DNA of 64,000 bases from Deltaproteobacteria bacterium (lineage in GTDB: Bacteria; Desulfobacterota; Deferrisomatia; Deferrisomatales; BM512). Positions 44,581 to 53,164 of this stretch are shown here, one piece after another (positions within the stretch are counted from its first letter, which is position 1; every line of letters starts with the position of its first letter). The translations under genes and the position numbers were made by a program. The DNA lies in assembly GCA_002869015.1 (NCBI GenBank), contig PKTT01000009.1:1-64000 (forward strand). Reading direction: 5' to 3'. A model generated the notes under the pieces. That model saw only the letters and a program-made list of their open reading frames with translations. It had not been told where the DNA came from and searched no databases.

Positions 44581-44683
44581 CTCTTACTCCGGTTAAATGA
44601 AAACTCCCACGTCAAAGCGCCTTAACCGTGGGGTAGACCGAGAGCGGAAAGTATCAGAAAGAGTGAAAAAAGTAAAGTTCGCG

Positions 44684-46096
44684 CTACCCCTTGCGGGTCT
44701 CCTCCTCAAGGCTCTTTACATCCTTTTTGAGTCCCTCAATCTCCCGCTCGACCCTATCTTTAAGTTCCCCGGAAGGTAGAGTTTCAAGGGCTTTCTTCGC
44801 ATAATCAAAGGATTGGCGAGGGTTAATGTATCTCAAGTAAAGCGCCAGATAGGCGAACCCTTCAGCCTTCCTGCCAATGCCTCCATAAGCCATCCCCCTG
44901 TAGTAATCAAGCTTGCGCCATATGGAGTTTGATGCGGAAAGCTCATCCAACACTTCAACTGCCGTATCGGGCTTGCCCCTCTCCACTGCGAGGAGGGCCA
45001 GGGTGCGCTTCAAGGCTTCATCGGCCTCGCCCCGCTCCCATATACCTCTCAACTCATCTATAAGCCCTTCGGCGCGGCCTGTGGAGACTCGCACCATTGC
45101 ATCCTCATAGAGGTGCTCTTTTCGCCCGGGGGCTATACTTTTGGCGTCCTTAATCGCTCTCTCGGCTTCCGCGTATTTGCCTATGGAGGAGAGTATCCGG
45201 GCCGCACCAATCTGCGCCTCGTAGCTAGTGGGGTTCCTTGCGGCCCTGTCAAGGACCTCTGCGGGGCCCCAGCTGCGCTTGTCGATTGTAAGGACGCGCG
45301 CTTGCAGGAGGAGAAATTTCGGGGACGGCGGAGAGGCTATCTCCGTTACCCCCGCCAGCTCCGCGGCCATATAATCGGCGCGGGAGTCGGGGATTGGATG
45401 GGTCAGCAGGTAGGCGGGGAAATTCTCCGGCAAAGCCGACCCTGCGCCCAGCTTCTCCATCATTGTTACAAGCCCCCAGGGGCTGTAGCGTGATGCCTTT
45501 ATTGCGCGCATCGCTAGCCTGTCGGCCTCCTCCTCATGTGCGCGAGAATAGGAGAGCGCCTGTGTCTGCGCCGCGGCGGAGCCGAAGGTCATCGCCGCAG
45601 CGCCCATGTTGGGGCTGCCGGCCATTGAGATGAGCACACCGGCGAGCATCGCCGCCGCCGCCTGAATCTGCAAGCGTTCGCTGGACTCGAACCTTCTTGA
45701 GATGTGCTTGCCGTAAATGTGCGCCATCTCGTGGGCGAGGACCCCGGCCAACTCATGCTCATTTGTCATAGTCAGGATTATGCCGGAGGTAAAGTAGATG
45801 TAGCCGCCCGGCAGGGCGAAAGCGTTTATGGAGGTGTCTGCTATCACCCGGACCTTGATGGGGTAGGGGGGCTCTCCCATCGTAGCCATCAATTCATCTG
45901 CAATGGAGTTTATATAGAGGTCAAGATATGGGTCCTCGGAGAGCTTGAAGGAGGCTTCTACCTGCGCCGCCGCGCGGTCGCCGAGTTGTCGCTCCGTGGT
46001 CTTTGTAAGCGCCAGCGCCGGTGATGGCATGAGGAGCGCCGACGCGGCAAAGAGGAAGAGCGTGGCAAGCGAGATTGTTTTTCGTAATTTTTCCAT
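44684..46096 (-). CDS. Periplasmic M48 metalloprotease with TPR repeats (BepA-like)
   Basis: A 470-residue exported protease. The signal peptide covers residues 1-29. The M48 domain has the zinc motif HEMAH at 122-126 and a third ligand Glu in AHEEEADRLA near 189, followed by LLTHPIPDSRADY. The C-terminal 200 residues are TPR-like helices. E. coli BepA (YfgC) has this architecture and takes part in assembly or quality control of outer-membrane proteins, including LptD. lptD is also in this window (62130 onward), though not adjacent. Confidence 0.9.
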   Translation of the reverse strand: MEKLRKTISLATLFLFAASALLMPSPALALTKTTERQLGDRAAAQVEASFKLSEDPYLDLYINSIADELMATMGEPPYPIKVRVIADTSINAFALPGGYIYFTSGIILTMTNEHELAGVLAHEMAHIYGKHISRRFESSERLQIQAAAAMLAGVLISMAGSPNMGAAAMTFGSAAAQTQALSYSRAHEEEADRLAMRAIKASRYSPWGLVTMMEKLGAGSALPENFPAYLLTHPIPDSRADYMAAELAGVTEIASPPSPKFLLLQARVLTIDKRSWGPAEVLDRAARNPTSYEAQIGAARILSSIGKYAEAERAIKDAKSIAPGRKEHLYEDAMVRVSTGRAEGLIDELRGIWERGEADEALKRTLALLAVERGKPDTAVEVLDELSASNSIWRKLDYYRGMAYGGIGRKAEGFAYLALYLRYINPRQSFDYAKKALETLPSGELKDRVEREIEGLKKDVKSLEEETRKG

Positions 46097-46219
46097 ACCC
46101 TTGAGATTACCTTATTTTTAGCTCTTTCGGAAGCTCTCGCCCTTCCACGGCGGGTCATGGCGTGGTACCATTTCACCGCTTTATCAATCTGAAAAGACTT
46201 TGGCAAAGGCTTAGACGCA

Positions 46220-47302
46220 TTGGACCATTCAGGAGTATTCCCTTTTTCTGCGCTCGTCGGACAGGAGAAGATGAAGTTGGGGCTTATCCTCAACGTAATC
46301 GACCCCACCATAGACGGCGTCCTGATACGCGGTGAGCGTGGAACGGCAAAATCAACCGCCGTGCGTGCCCTCGCGAGGCTCCTCCCCGAGCGGATGGTGG
46401 TTGAGAGCTGCCAGGTGGGGTGCGCCCCTGCGCCGACTTCATTGCTTTGCCCGGAGTGTGTGAAGCGCCTTAAGGCAGAGGGAGCGTTGCCCACCGTATC
46501 GCGGAAAATGCGGGTAGTCGACCTGCCGGTAGGGTCGACAGAGGACCGCGTGGTCGGCGCACTGGATATAGAGGCTGCGTTAAAGACAGGAACGATGGAG
46601 TTTATCCCCGGCATTCTGGGAAAGGCCAATGGGGGCTTCCTCTACGTTGACGAGGTTAACCTGCTGGAGGACCACATAGTTGACGTGCTGCTTGACTCCG
46701 CGGCCATGGGGGTCAATCGAATCGAGCGCGAGGGGGTAAGCTACTCACACCCTGCGCGCTTCGTCCTCGTGGGCACGATGAACCCCGAGGAGGGTGACCT
46801 GAGGCCTCAGCTCCTTGACCGCTTCGGCCTCTGCGTTGAGGTGAGGGGAATCGCCGACCCTGAAAAGCGTGTTGAAGTCATGCGCCGCCGCAGGGCTTTT
46901 GAACGCGATCCGCAGCGCTTCATGGAGGAGTGGGAGCAAAGAGACCTTGAGCTGGGTGAGAGAATCGCCAAAGCGGAGAAGCTCCTTAAAGAGATTAGCG
47001 TTGATGATGAAACCCTGGAGGTGATAGCGTCCCTCAGCATCGACCTCGGGGCAGATGGGCATCGCGCTGATATGGCGATGGTCAAGACAGTCTCGGCCCT
47101 CGCCGCCTTCAAGGGGCGGGTTTACGTCAGCGATGAGGATATCCGCGAAGCTGCTGAGCTCGTCTACCCCCACAGGATGAAGAAGGGCCCCTTGGAGGAG
47201 CGTATCCTCTCGGAGGAGGAGGTCGTCCACTCCATTAAGAACTCCCGCGATAAGCTAAAAGAGCGCAAGTCATCACCCCATAGTAAAAAAAAAGCCATTT
47301 AA
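46220..47302 (+). CDS. Magnesium/cobalt chelatase ATPase subunit (BchI/ChlI-like)
   Basis: A 360-residue AAA+ protein. It has FPFSALVGQEKMK at the start, Walker A GERGTAKST at 38-46, Walker B LYVDEVNLL and the sensor GTMNPEEGDLRPQLLDRFG. A four-cysteine insertion (SCQVGCAP, LLCPECVKRL) is of the type seen in putative cobaltochelatases. The start is a TTG. The gene ends at a run of nine A followed by a stop, and the VWA gene lies in the -1 frame. Together they match the single fused ATPase/VWA chelatase subunit in length. No CobN/BchH-type large subunit is present here. Confidence 0.88.
   Translation: MDHSGVFPFSALVGQEKMKLGLILNVIDPTIDGVLIRGERGTAKSTAVRALARLLPERMVVESCQVGCAPAPTSLLCPECVKRLKAEGALPTVSRKMRVVDLPVGSTEDRVVGALDIEAALKTGTMEFIPGILGKANGGFLYVDEVNLLEDHIVDVLLDSAAMGVNRIEREGVSYSHPARFVLVGTMNPEEGDLRPQLLDRFGLCVEVRGIADPEKRVEVMRRRRAFERDPQRFMEEWEQRDLELGERIAKAEKLLKEISVDDETLEVIASLSIDLGADGHRADMAMVKTVSALAAFKGRVYVSDEDIREAAELVYPHRMKKGPLEERILSEEEVVHSIKNSRDKLKERKSSPHSKKKAI
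47285..47293 (+). other. A9 run, possible -1 slippage site joining ATPase and VWA frames
   Basis: Nine consecutive A occupy three in-frame Lys codons just before the ATPase stop at 47300-47302. A shift of one base backwards on A-AAA-AAA would avoid the stop. Reading would then go through SHLSPEKKSSDR into the VWA frame at 47329, giving one protein of about 656 residues. The same shift could equally reflect a missing or extra base in the assembly. Confidence 0.5.
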
Positions 47303-47328
47303 GCCCGGAGAAGAAGTCCTCTGACAGG

Positions 47329-48189
47329 GTGGTTGTAGACGACAAGGTCTATGGAGCCCTCGAACGCCGCTATCTGGTTAAAAACCTCCGCAAAACATTG
47401 AAATTTAGAGGGCCCGCCTCCCGGGGACGGCGCATACGTAGAAACGGGGTTACGGGCTCCGGCCGCTATGTCAAGGCGCGGCTTCCCGGCAAAGACCCCG
47501 CGCCCGTAGCGCTGGACGCAACCTTGAGGGCGGCTGCCCCCAAGCAGAGCCGACGCCGCGAGCTAGGCCTCGCCGCAGAGGGGGGCGTCTCCATTCGCCC
47601 CGATGACCTGAGGCACAAGGTGCTATCGCGCCTCACCGGGGCCTCAATCCTCTTTACCGTCGACGGCTCGGGCTCAATGGGCTCCGAGGAGGTTATAAGC
47701 CACGCTAAGAGCGTGGTTCTCTCCCTCCTTACCGACGCTTACCAAAAGCGCGACCGCGTCGGCCTCATAACATTTAGGGGGACGGAAGCGAAGGTTGCGC
47801 TGCCCTTTACCACCTCCGTTGAGCTGGCGCAAAAAAAGCTTGAAACCCTGCCCACGGGAGGTAAGTCACCGGTGGCGCTGGCGCTCGCAAAGTCTATGGA
47901 GGAGCTTGCACGCGAGATAAGAAAAAATCCGGGCAGGATACCCTTTTTCATTATCCTTACGGATGGCAGGGCCAATATTTCAATGGCGGGGCTGGACCCC
48001 TTCGAGGAGGCGCTCAAGGAGGCGCGGAGGGTGAGGGGACTCGGTATAAGAACTCTTGTTGTCGATACTGACTTTACCTGGATTGATTCATTTCCCTACG
48101 CGCGCGTCTTGGCAGAGGAGATGGGGGCAAAGTGCCTCCGGCTCGCTGACCTTAAAGCTGAGTCGGTGCTTGACTTCGTCACGGGCTGA
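47329..48189 (+). CDS. VWA-domain chelatase subunit (BchD/ChlD C-terminal-like)
   Basis: A 286-residue protein whose N-terminal 95 residues are a basic linker (KFRGPASRGRRIRRNG). The rest is a von Willebrand A domain with the MIDAS motif DGSGSM at 112-117, and TLPTGGKSPVALALA and FIILTDGRANIS as the other MIDAS loops. This is the C-terminal half of ChlD or of fused cobaltochelatases. The GTG at 47329 lacks a well-placed ribosome-binding site (GGAG ends about 18 bases away), which fits synthesis as a fusion with the upstream ATPase better than separate initiation. Confidence 0.82.
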   Translation: MVVDDKVYGALERRYLVKNLRKTLKFRGPASRGRRIRRNGVTGSGRYVKARLPGKDPAPVALDATLRAAAPKQSRRRELGLAAEGGVSIRPDDLRHKVLSRLTGASILFTVDGSGSMGSEEVISHAKSVVLSLLTDAYQKRDRVGLITFRGTEAKVALPFTTSVELAQKKLETLPTGGKSPVALALAKSMEELAREIRKNPGRIPFFIILTDGRANISMAGLDPFEEALKEARRVRGLGIRTLVVDTDFTWIDSFPYARVLAEEMGAKCLRLADLKAESVLDFVTG

Positions 48190-48197
48190 AGAACTTT

Positions 48198-48836
48198 TTA
48201 ATGGCGGAAAATATCGCTGAAGGTTTTCATAAAGGCAGCGCGGACATCTCCCATCCTCTGTGTGACGCCGGTAATGGAGGTTAGCGAAGAGGGGGGAATT
48301 TCGCGGTCTCCGCAGGGGACTATAAGCTCAAAGAGTGAGAGGTCGGGAGAGATGTTTAAAGCTGCGCCGTGGTAGCTGACTCCTCTTGATAATGCAACAC
48401 CCAGAGCGCCTATCTTTCCGGCTGTGGAATAGACGCCGGGTTTGCCCCCTATCCGATATCCTTTAACCCCGAAGCTCTCAGCCACTTTTATCATGGTCTC
48501 CTCAAGGGCGGTTATGTACCCCCTGATGCCGAGCCTTCGTTCACGCACACTGAGGATTGGATAGGCCACCAGCTGTCCGGGGAGGTGGAGGGTAGCTTCG
48601 CCGCCGCGCTCCACACGGAAGAGCTCCACGCCGCGCGCTCTTAGGGTGCTCTCGTCCACGAGAAGGCCCTCAGAAGAGGCGTTCCTCCCCAACGTGACCA
48701 CAGGGTGGTGCTCGCAGAGAATGAGCGTCTCTGGACGCTCTTTAGCGACCACGCCCTCAAGGAGTTTTCGCTGTAGCGACCACGCCTCTTTATAAGGGGT
48801 GAGGCCGGGCAGGGTTATTATCTCAACTTTTGCCAA
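48198..48836 (-). CDS. lipB: Octanoyltransferase LipB
   Basis: A 212-residue enzyme that moves octanoyl from acyl carrier protein to lipoyl domains. It has CEHHPVVTLGR, RGGEATLHLPGQLVAYPIL, the lysine region GKIGALGVALSRGVSYHGAALNI and the catalytic cysteine in VPCGDREIPPSSLTSI. The common THGPGQ segment reads LHLPGQ here. The TTG at 48836 overlaps the end of lipA by 14 bases and gives a normal N-terminus; no in-frame ATG is available nearby. It is convergent with the VWA gene. Confidence 0.9.
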   Translation of the reverse strand: MAKVEIITLPGLTPYKEAWSLQRKLLEGVVAKERPETLILCEHHPVVTLGRNASSEGLLVDESTLRARGVELFRVERGGEATLHLPGQLVAYPILSVRERRLGIRGYITALEETMIKVAESFGVKGYRIGGKPGVYSTAGKIGALGVALSRGVSYHGAALNISPDLSLFELIVPCGDREIPPSSLTSITGVTQRMGDVRAAFMKTFSDIFRH

Positions 48837-49707
48837 GGATTTTTGCCTTTGCGTAACCTTCGGCGGCCCTGTAGGAGGTCCGGGCGAAGGGGGCGCTTGC
48901 AACAAATGAGAAGCCGATCTCCTCTCCAACTTTGCCAAGCTCCTCGAACTCCTCCGGCGGAAGGTAACGCGCTACCGGTTGGTTGGCGGGGCCGGGGCGA
49001 AGATATTGCCCCAGAACCAGTATCTCGACCCCTGCCTCCCTAAGCTCTCCCATTGTTTCGACTACCTCATCGCGCTCCTCCCCCATCCCAAGCAGGATTG
49101 AGGACTTCAGGATAATGCCGGGGGCAAGGCGCTTCGTCTCCTCCAAAACCTTTAATGAGCGCTCATGGGAGAAAAAAGGGTGTCGCAGGAGAGGCGAGAG
49201 CCGCTTTACGGTCTCTACGTTATGGGCCAGAAGGTCGGGACCTGCGGCGAGGATGTTTTTCAGGGGGTCACCCAGATAGTCAGGAATCAAGACCTCGACA
49301 AGGGGAGGTGGTGCTAGGGCTTTTATAGCCGTTACGGCTTCACCGTACTTTCCGGCGCCGCCATCTGGCAGGTCGTCTCTCGTAACTGAGGTTATTACTA
49401 CATACTCAAGGGCGAGCTCTTTGGCCGCCGCAGCCAGCCGGAGGGGTTCACCCTCCGGGGTCTCTCCCTTACTCGACCTTTTTACCGCGCAGAAGGAGCA
49501 GCCACGGGTGCAAAATTCACCCAGGATTATGAAGGTCGCCGTTCCTTGGGACCAGCATTCACCCCTGTTGGGGCATTGCGCCTCCTGACATACAGTGTTG
49601 AGTCCGTTGGAGGTAAGCGCGTGCTTTACCTTTACGAAGCTTGGTGAAGATGAGAAGGGGCGCTTTAGCCAACGGGGCTTTTGTTTTTCTAGTGCGTTTT
49701 TTTTCAT
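48823..49707 (-). CDS. lipA: Lipoyl synthase LipA
   Basis: A 294-residue radical-SAM enzyme that inserts two sulfurs into octanoyl groups. The auxiliary-cluster cysteines are in CQEAQCPNRGEC near residue 40. The radical-SAM CX3CX2C is CTRGCSFC near residue 72, and the C-terminal RTSY supplies the serine ligand to the auxiliary cluster. GQYLRPGP is also conserved. It is translated just before lipB, with which it overlaps. A terminator separates it from the sigma factor gene upstream. Confidence 0.96.
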   Translation of the reverse strand: MKKNALEKQKPRWLKRPFSSSPSFVKVKHALTSNGLNTVCQEAQCPNRGECWSQGTATFIILGEFCTRGCSFCAVKRSSKGETPEGEPLRLAAAAKELALEYVVITSVTRDDLPDGGAGKYGEAVTAIKALAPPPLVEVLIPDYLGDPLKNILAAGPDLLAHNVETVKRLSPLLRHPFFSHERSLKVLEETKRLAPGIILKSSILLGMGEERDEVVETMGELREAGVEILVLGQYLRPGPANQPVARYLPPEEFEELGKVGEEIGFSFVASAPFARTSYRAAEGYAKAKILGKS

Positions 49708-49762
49708 CGGGAAATTATCTTACTGTGCGCCCTTTATGGCAAAGGGATTCCCCCGGTAAATT

Positions 49763-49790
49763 AAAAGAGGGGAGCCAATCGGCTCCCCTC
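49763..49790 (-). terminator. Intrinsic terminator after the RpoS-like gene
   Basis: A perfect ten-pair stem GAGGGGAGCC/GGCTCCCCTC (49767-49776 with 49781-49790) has a four-base loop. On the minus strand it is followed by TTTTAATTT. It lies 22 bases after the sigma factor stop and before lipA. Confidence 0.9.
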
Positions 49791-49812
49791 GTTAATTCAT
49801 TGGGAATAAAGC

Positions 49813-50697
49813 TCAGGTGATTTTGGGCCGCTCCATACCCTCTTCCTCGAAGGCGATACGTATCTTATCCAGCGCTTCAATCTGAATCTGCCTTATACGC
49901 TCACGCGTTACGCCAAACTCTACGCCGATCTTCTCAAGGGTCATCGGTTCCTCGGTCCCAAGGCCAAAGCGAAGGGAGATTATTTTCCTCTCACGCTCGG
50001 AGAGGGTGGAGAAGAGCGAGTGCATATGACCCACCAGCTTGTCGGTGTGAATGCTCTCAATCGGGTCGTCGAGGCTTGTGTCCTCAAGTTTGTCCTGTAG
50101 GGTGAATTCTCCCTCGGTGTTAAGGGTCTGGTCTATTGAGAACACTTTGCGGCGTATGGCTAGGAGCCGCTTTATATAGGCTGTCTTAAAGCCGGTAACT
50201 TCGGAGAGGTCGTCTATTGTGGGGGCGGCGATGCCATCCCTGCGCATACGCTCCTTTAGCCTGCGTAGACGCTCGATATCGTCGGAGACGTGGACGGGGA
50301 GGCGTATTGTGTGCACCTGGTTGGTCAGCGCACGCTCGATGGACTGCCTTATCCACCATGTAGCGTAGGTGGAGAAGCGGCAATCTTTCTCAGCCTTGAA
50401 GCGTTCAACCGCTTTGATGAGGCCGACGTTGCCCTCTTCGATGAGGTCTGTGAAGGGGAGGCCACGGTTGACGTAGCGCTTTGCGATTTTGACGACGAGG
50501 CGAAGGTTTGACTCTATCATCCTCGACCTTGCCGCCGAGTCACCCTTTGCGATCTTGCGGGCGAGCATCTTCTCCTCGTCCGCGGTTAATAGAGTGGTTT
50601 TTCGTATCTCCTTTAGGTAGAGCCCTATTGCGCTGACTGATGCGGGTACTTTCTTTCCTGTCGTCTTTGAAGAGTACGGATTCAGTTTTCTGCCCAT
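49813..50697 (-). CDS. Sigma-70-family factor, RpoS/group 2 type
   Basis: A 294-residue sigma factor. Region 1.2 is at [12 protein letters not shown], region 2 at [23 protein letters not shown] and [16 protein letters not shown], region 3 at about 150-200, and region 4.2 at [19 protein letters not shown]. The lack of region 1.1 and the length are typical of RpoS-like group 2 sigmas; I cannot exclude another group 2 factor. The ATG at 50697 follows AAAGGGG at six bases. It is flanked by terminators on both sides, so it is a single-gene unit. Confidence 0.87.
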   Translation of the reverse strand: MGRKLNPYSSKTTGKKVPASVSAIGLYLKEIRKTTLLTADEEKMLARKIAKGDSAARSRMIESNLRLVVKIAKRYVNRGLPFTDLIEEGNVGLIKAVERFKAEKDCRFSTYATWWIRQSIERALTNQVHTIRLPVHVSDDIERLRRLKERMRRDGIAAPTIDDLSEVTGFKTAYIKRLLAIRRKVFSIDQTLNTEGEFTLQDKLEDTSLDDPIESIHTDKLVGHMHSLFSTLSERERKIISLRFGLGTEEPMTLEKIGVEFGVTRERIRQIQIEALDKIRIAFEEEGMERPKIT

Positions 50698-50829
50698 GAT
50701 ATCCCCTTTCTCATGAACATTACGGGTGGAGGAATTTTCCACCACGTGTTTTGACTCTAGTACAAATCAAGACAATTGCAATGGATATAAGCAAAAAAAA
50801 GCTAATAAAAATGGTTAATATTCATTAAC

Positions 50830-50860
50830 AAAAAGGAGGCCGCTTTAAAGGCGGCCTCCT
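50830..50860 (-). terminator. Intrinsic terminator of trpB
   Basis: A perfect ten-pair stem AGGAGGCCGC/GCGGCCTCCT (50834-50843 with 50851-50860) has a seven-base loop. On the minus strand it is followed by U4-5 from the A run at 50830-50834. It lies about 40 bases after the trpB stop. Confidence 0.9.
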
Positions 50861-50898
50861 CAGGTTAACTGTAGATAAAGCGTAACTGGTTGTGTTTA

Positions 50899-52269
50899 TT
50901 AAAACTCAGCCGCTTCAGGGAGATCCTTGATAGCGTTCCACGCCCGTTCAATCTCCGCTTCGGGGAGGTCGTACTCCACGAGGTTGTTTGAGAGGTAGGC
51001 GTCATAGGCGGACATATCAAAGTGCCCGTGGCCGGAGAGGAGGAAGAGGATGGATTTTTCCTTGCCCTCCTCCTTGGCTTTTAGCGCCTCATTTATGGCG
51101 CCGCGAATCGCGTGTGAGGACTCGGGGGCGGGGACTATGCCCTCGCAACGGGCAAAGAGGAGCGCGGCCTTGAAGCAGTCGACCTGGTCAAAAGCCTCGG
51201 CACGCATCAGCCCCTCCCGTAGGATCTCCGAAACCAGGGGAGCCATGCCATGATAGCGCAGCCCGCCGGCATGTATTGATGGCGGCATGAAGGTATGCCC
51301 GAGGGTGTGCATCGGAAGAAGCGGGGTCATCCCAATGGAATCGCCGAAATCATAGTGGAAGTGTCCGCGTGTCATGGTTGGGCAAGCTGCGGGCTCGCAG
51401 CCGAGGATGTCTACATTTTCGCCATTTATCTTGTCCAGCACGTAGGGCGCCGCGATGCCGAAGAAGTTGGACCCGCCGCCGCAGCAGCCTATGACGACAT
51501 CGGGCTTGTCGTTCGCCAGCGCGAACTGCTTCTTTGTCTCCAGCCCAATTATGGTCTGATGAAGGAGAACGTGGTTCAAGACGGAGCCGAGGGCGTACTT
51601 TGTATCCTCGCGTCCAGCGGCGTCCTCCACCGCTTCCGAGATTGCTATGCCCAGTGAGCCGTTGGAGTCGGGGTTTTCAGCGAGTATCTTCCTTCCCGCT
51701 TCCGTCTCGTTGGAGGGGCTTGGGGTAACCGAGCCTCCCCAGGTCTCCATGAGGATCTTCCGATAGGGCTTTTGCTCATAGGAGATCTTAACCATGTAAA
51801 CCTTCGCCTCAATGCCGAAGTAGTTACAGGCAAGAGAGAGGGCGCTGCCCCATTGGCCCGCGCCGGTCTCGGTGGCGATTCGCTTCACCCCCTCCTTCAT
51901 ATTGAAATACGCTTGCGGGATGGAGGTGTTGGGCTTGTGGCTGCCAGCCGGGCTTACGCCTTCATATTTAAAATAAATCTTGGCAGGCGTTCCAAGCGCC
52001 TTTTCAAGCGATGTGGCGCGGATGAGGGGGGAAGGGCGCCACTTGACAAGTATGTCTAGCACCTCTTCCGGGATGTCAATCCAGCGGTCCTGGGAAACCT
52101 CCTGCTCTATAAGCGCCATCGGAAAGAGCGGTGCAAGGTCGTCTGGACCAGCGGGCTGACCGGTAGCCGGGTGCAGCGGAGGCAGTAGCCCCTTGGGCAG
52201 GTCCGGCATTATGTTGTACCACTGGCGAGGGATTTCAATATCGTTTAGCGGGTATTTAATTTGCTTCAT
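50899..52269 (-). CDS. Tryptophan synthase beta chain, TrpB2 type
   Basis: A 456-residue PLP enzyme. The Schiff-base lysine is in [13 protein letters not shown], the substrate loop in [10 protein letters not shown] and the glycine-rich phosphate site in [11 protein letters not shown]. The N-terminal extension with PRQWYNI and the overall length identify the TrpB2 group, which often acts without TrpA and may salvage indole or use serine alone. No other trp gene is in the window. AAGGAG lies about ten bases before the ATG. It is divergent from mucR across an AT-rich region. Confidence 0.92.
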   Translation of the reverse strand: MKQIKYPLNDIEIPRQWYNIMPDLPKGLLPPLHPATGQPAGPDDLAPLFPMALIEQEVSQDRWIDIPEEVLDILVKWRPSPLIRATSLEKALGTPAKIYFKYEGVSPAGSHKPNTSIPQAYFNMKEGVKRIATETGAGQWGSALSLACNYFGIEAKVYMVKISYEQKPYRKILMETWGGSVTPSPSNETEAGRKILAENPDSNGSLGIAISEAVEDAAGREDTKYALGSVLNHVLLHQTIIGLETKKQFALANDKPDVVIGCCGGGSNFFGIAAPYVLDKINGENVDILGCEPAACPTMTRGHFHYDFGDSIGMTPLLPMHTLGHTFMPPSIHAGGLRYHGMAPLVSEILREGLMRAEAFDQVDCFKAALLFARCEGIVPAPESSHAIRGAINEALKAKEEGKEKSILFLLSGHGHFDMSAYDAYLSNNLVEYDLPEAEIERAWNAIKDLPEAAEF

Positions 52270-52635
52270 GATGTTGAGCTCCTTGCTTAGTATTTAATAG
52301 AAAGAAGTGACAATATTCATTATTTCATACTCGAAAATAAAATTACTGTCCAGTCAAAGAACTTAAATATGAAATCGTTGTTTTAAAACGAACTTTCTAT
52401 GGGGAAAACACAATATATGGGAGCATCCAGCACTTGCAATACAAAATATGGCTTTTCACTCAATCCGATAGAATGCCAAAACAACATCTTTAGGAGTACA
52501 GTTCCCATATAAATACAAGAAATAACAGTAGATAATAGATATTTTAATAGAAAAAAAGTTGCAACATACTAATTGTTTGGGTATAGATGTTTTTAACGTA
52601 GATATATTTAACCTCTTGATCAGTGGAGGCAAAAA
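52270..52635. other. AT-rich intergenic region between trpB and mucR
   Basis: 366 bases with no supported gene, visibly richer in A and T than the rest of the window. It holds the promoters of two divergent genes; the mucR one is clear at 52559-52587. Several TATTTAATAG-like and ATATGG/CCATAT segments could be binding sites for a regulator that prefers AT-rich DNA, such as MucR itself. No terminator hairpin or conserved RNA could be recognised. Confidence 0.6.
52559..52587 (+). promoter_or_regulatory. Sigma-70-type promoter of mucR
   Basis: TTGCAA (52559-52564) and TATAGA (52582-52587) are separated by 17 bases. The start point would be near 52594, about 40 bases before the mucR ATG. The site lies in AT-rich DNA suited to feedback binding by the MucR product. 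Confidence 0.65.
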
Positions 52636-53097
52636 ATGGACAAGAGAACTTTACTACAGATGACCGCCGATATCGTTGCATCACATGCTTCGATGAATGA
52701 ACTTGCTAAAGACGATTTGCTTAAAGAGATAGATCAGGTATTTGCCAAGCTGGCTTCTTTAAGTGACAACGTGGAAATCAATATTGAATTACCTGACGCC
52801 AGCGAAGTTGAAGAGGGCGCAGAGGGCAAACCAGCCGTTCCGCTTGAAGCGGCCTTCGGCGCAGACAAGGTCTTCTGCATGGTTTGCGGAAAGGGCATGA
52901 AGACATTGAAGCGCCACCTTTCCACGGCACACGACCTAAAGCCCGGCCAGTACCGTAAACAGTACAACATCCCCGCAGGTACGCCCCTCGTTGCGAAAAA
53001 CTACTCCGAGAAGCGTAAAGAGATGGCGCAATCCTTGAACCTCGCCGAGCGCCTTGTTAAAGCAAGGGCCGCCAGAGGTAAGAAGAAAAAGAAATAA
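52636..53097 (+). CDS. MucR/Ros-family transcriptional regulator
   Basis: A 153-residue protein. The N-terminal helices (LLQMTADIVASHASMN) are the oligomerisation part of the MucR/Ros family. The zinc finger is CMVCGKGMKTLKRHLSTAH, with two Cys and two His, and is followed by LKPGQYRKQYNIP, the family's DNA-contact region, and a Lys-rich tail. Members repress exopolysaccharide, motility or virulence genes by binding AT-rich sites. GGAGG lies seven bases before the ATG. It is monocistronic with its own promoter and terminator. Confidence 0.92.
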   Translation: MDKRTLLQMTADIVASHASMNELAKDDLLKEIDQVFAKLASLSDNVEINIELPDASEVEEGAEGKPAVPLEAAFGADKVFCMVCGKGMKTLKRHLSTAHDLKPGQYRKQYNIPAGTPLVAKNYSEKRKEMAQSLNLAERLVKARAARGKKKKK

Positions 53098-53118
53098 GCC
53101 TATTAGCTTATAATAGAA

Positions 53119-53147
53119 AAGGCTGCCTTTAAGGCAGCCTTTTTTTG
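53119..53147 (+). terminator. Intrinsic terminator of mucR
   Basis: AAGGCTGCCTT (53119-53129) and AAGGCAGCCTT (53131-53141) form a perfect inverted repeat followed by a T run to 53146. It lies between mucR and the convergent hisG gene; because of its flanking A and T runs it may work in both directions. Confidence 0.9.
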
Positions 53148-53164
53148 TTGTAGTGATAGGAGAG

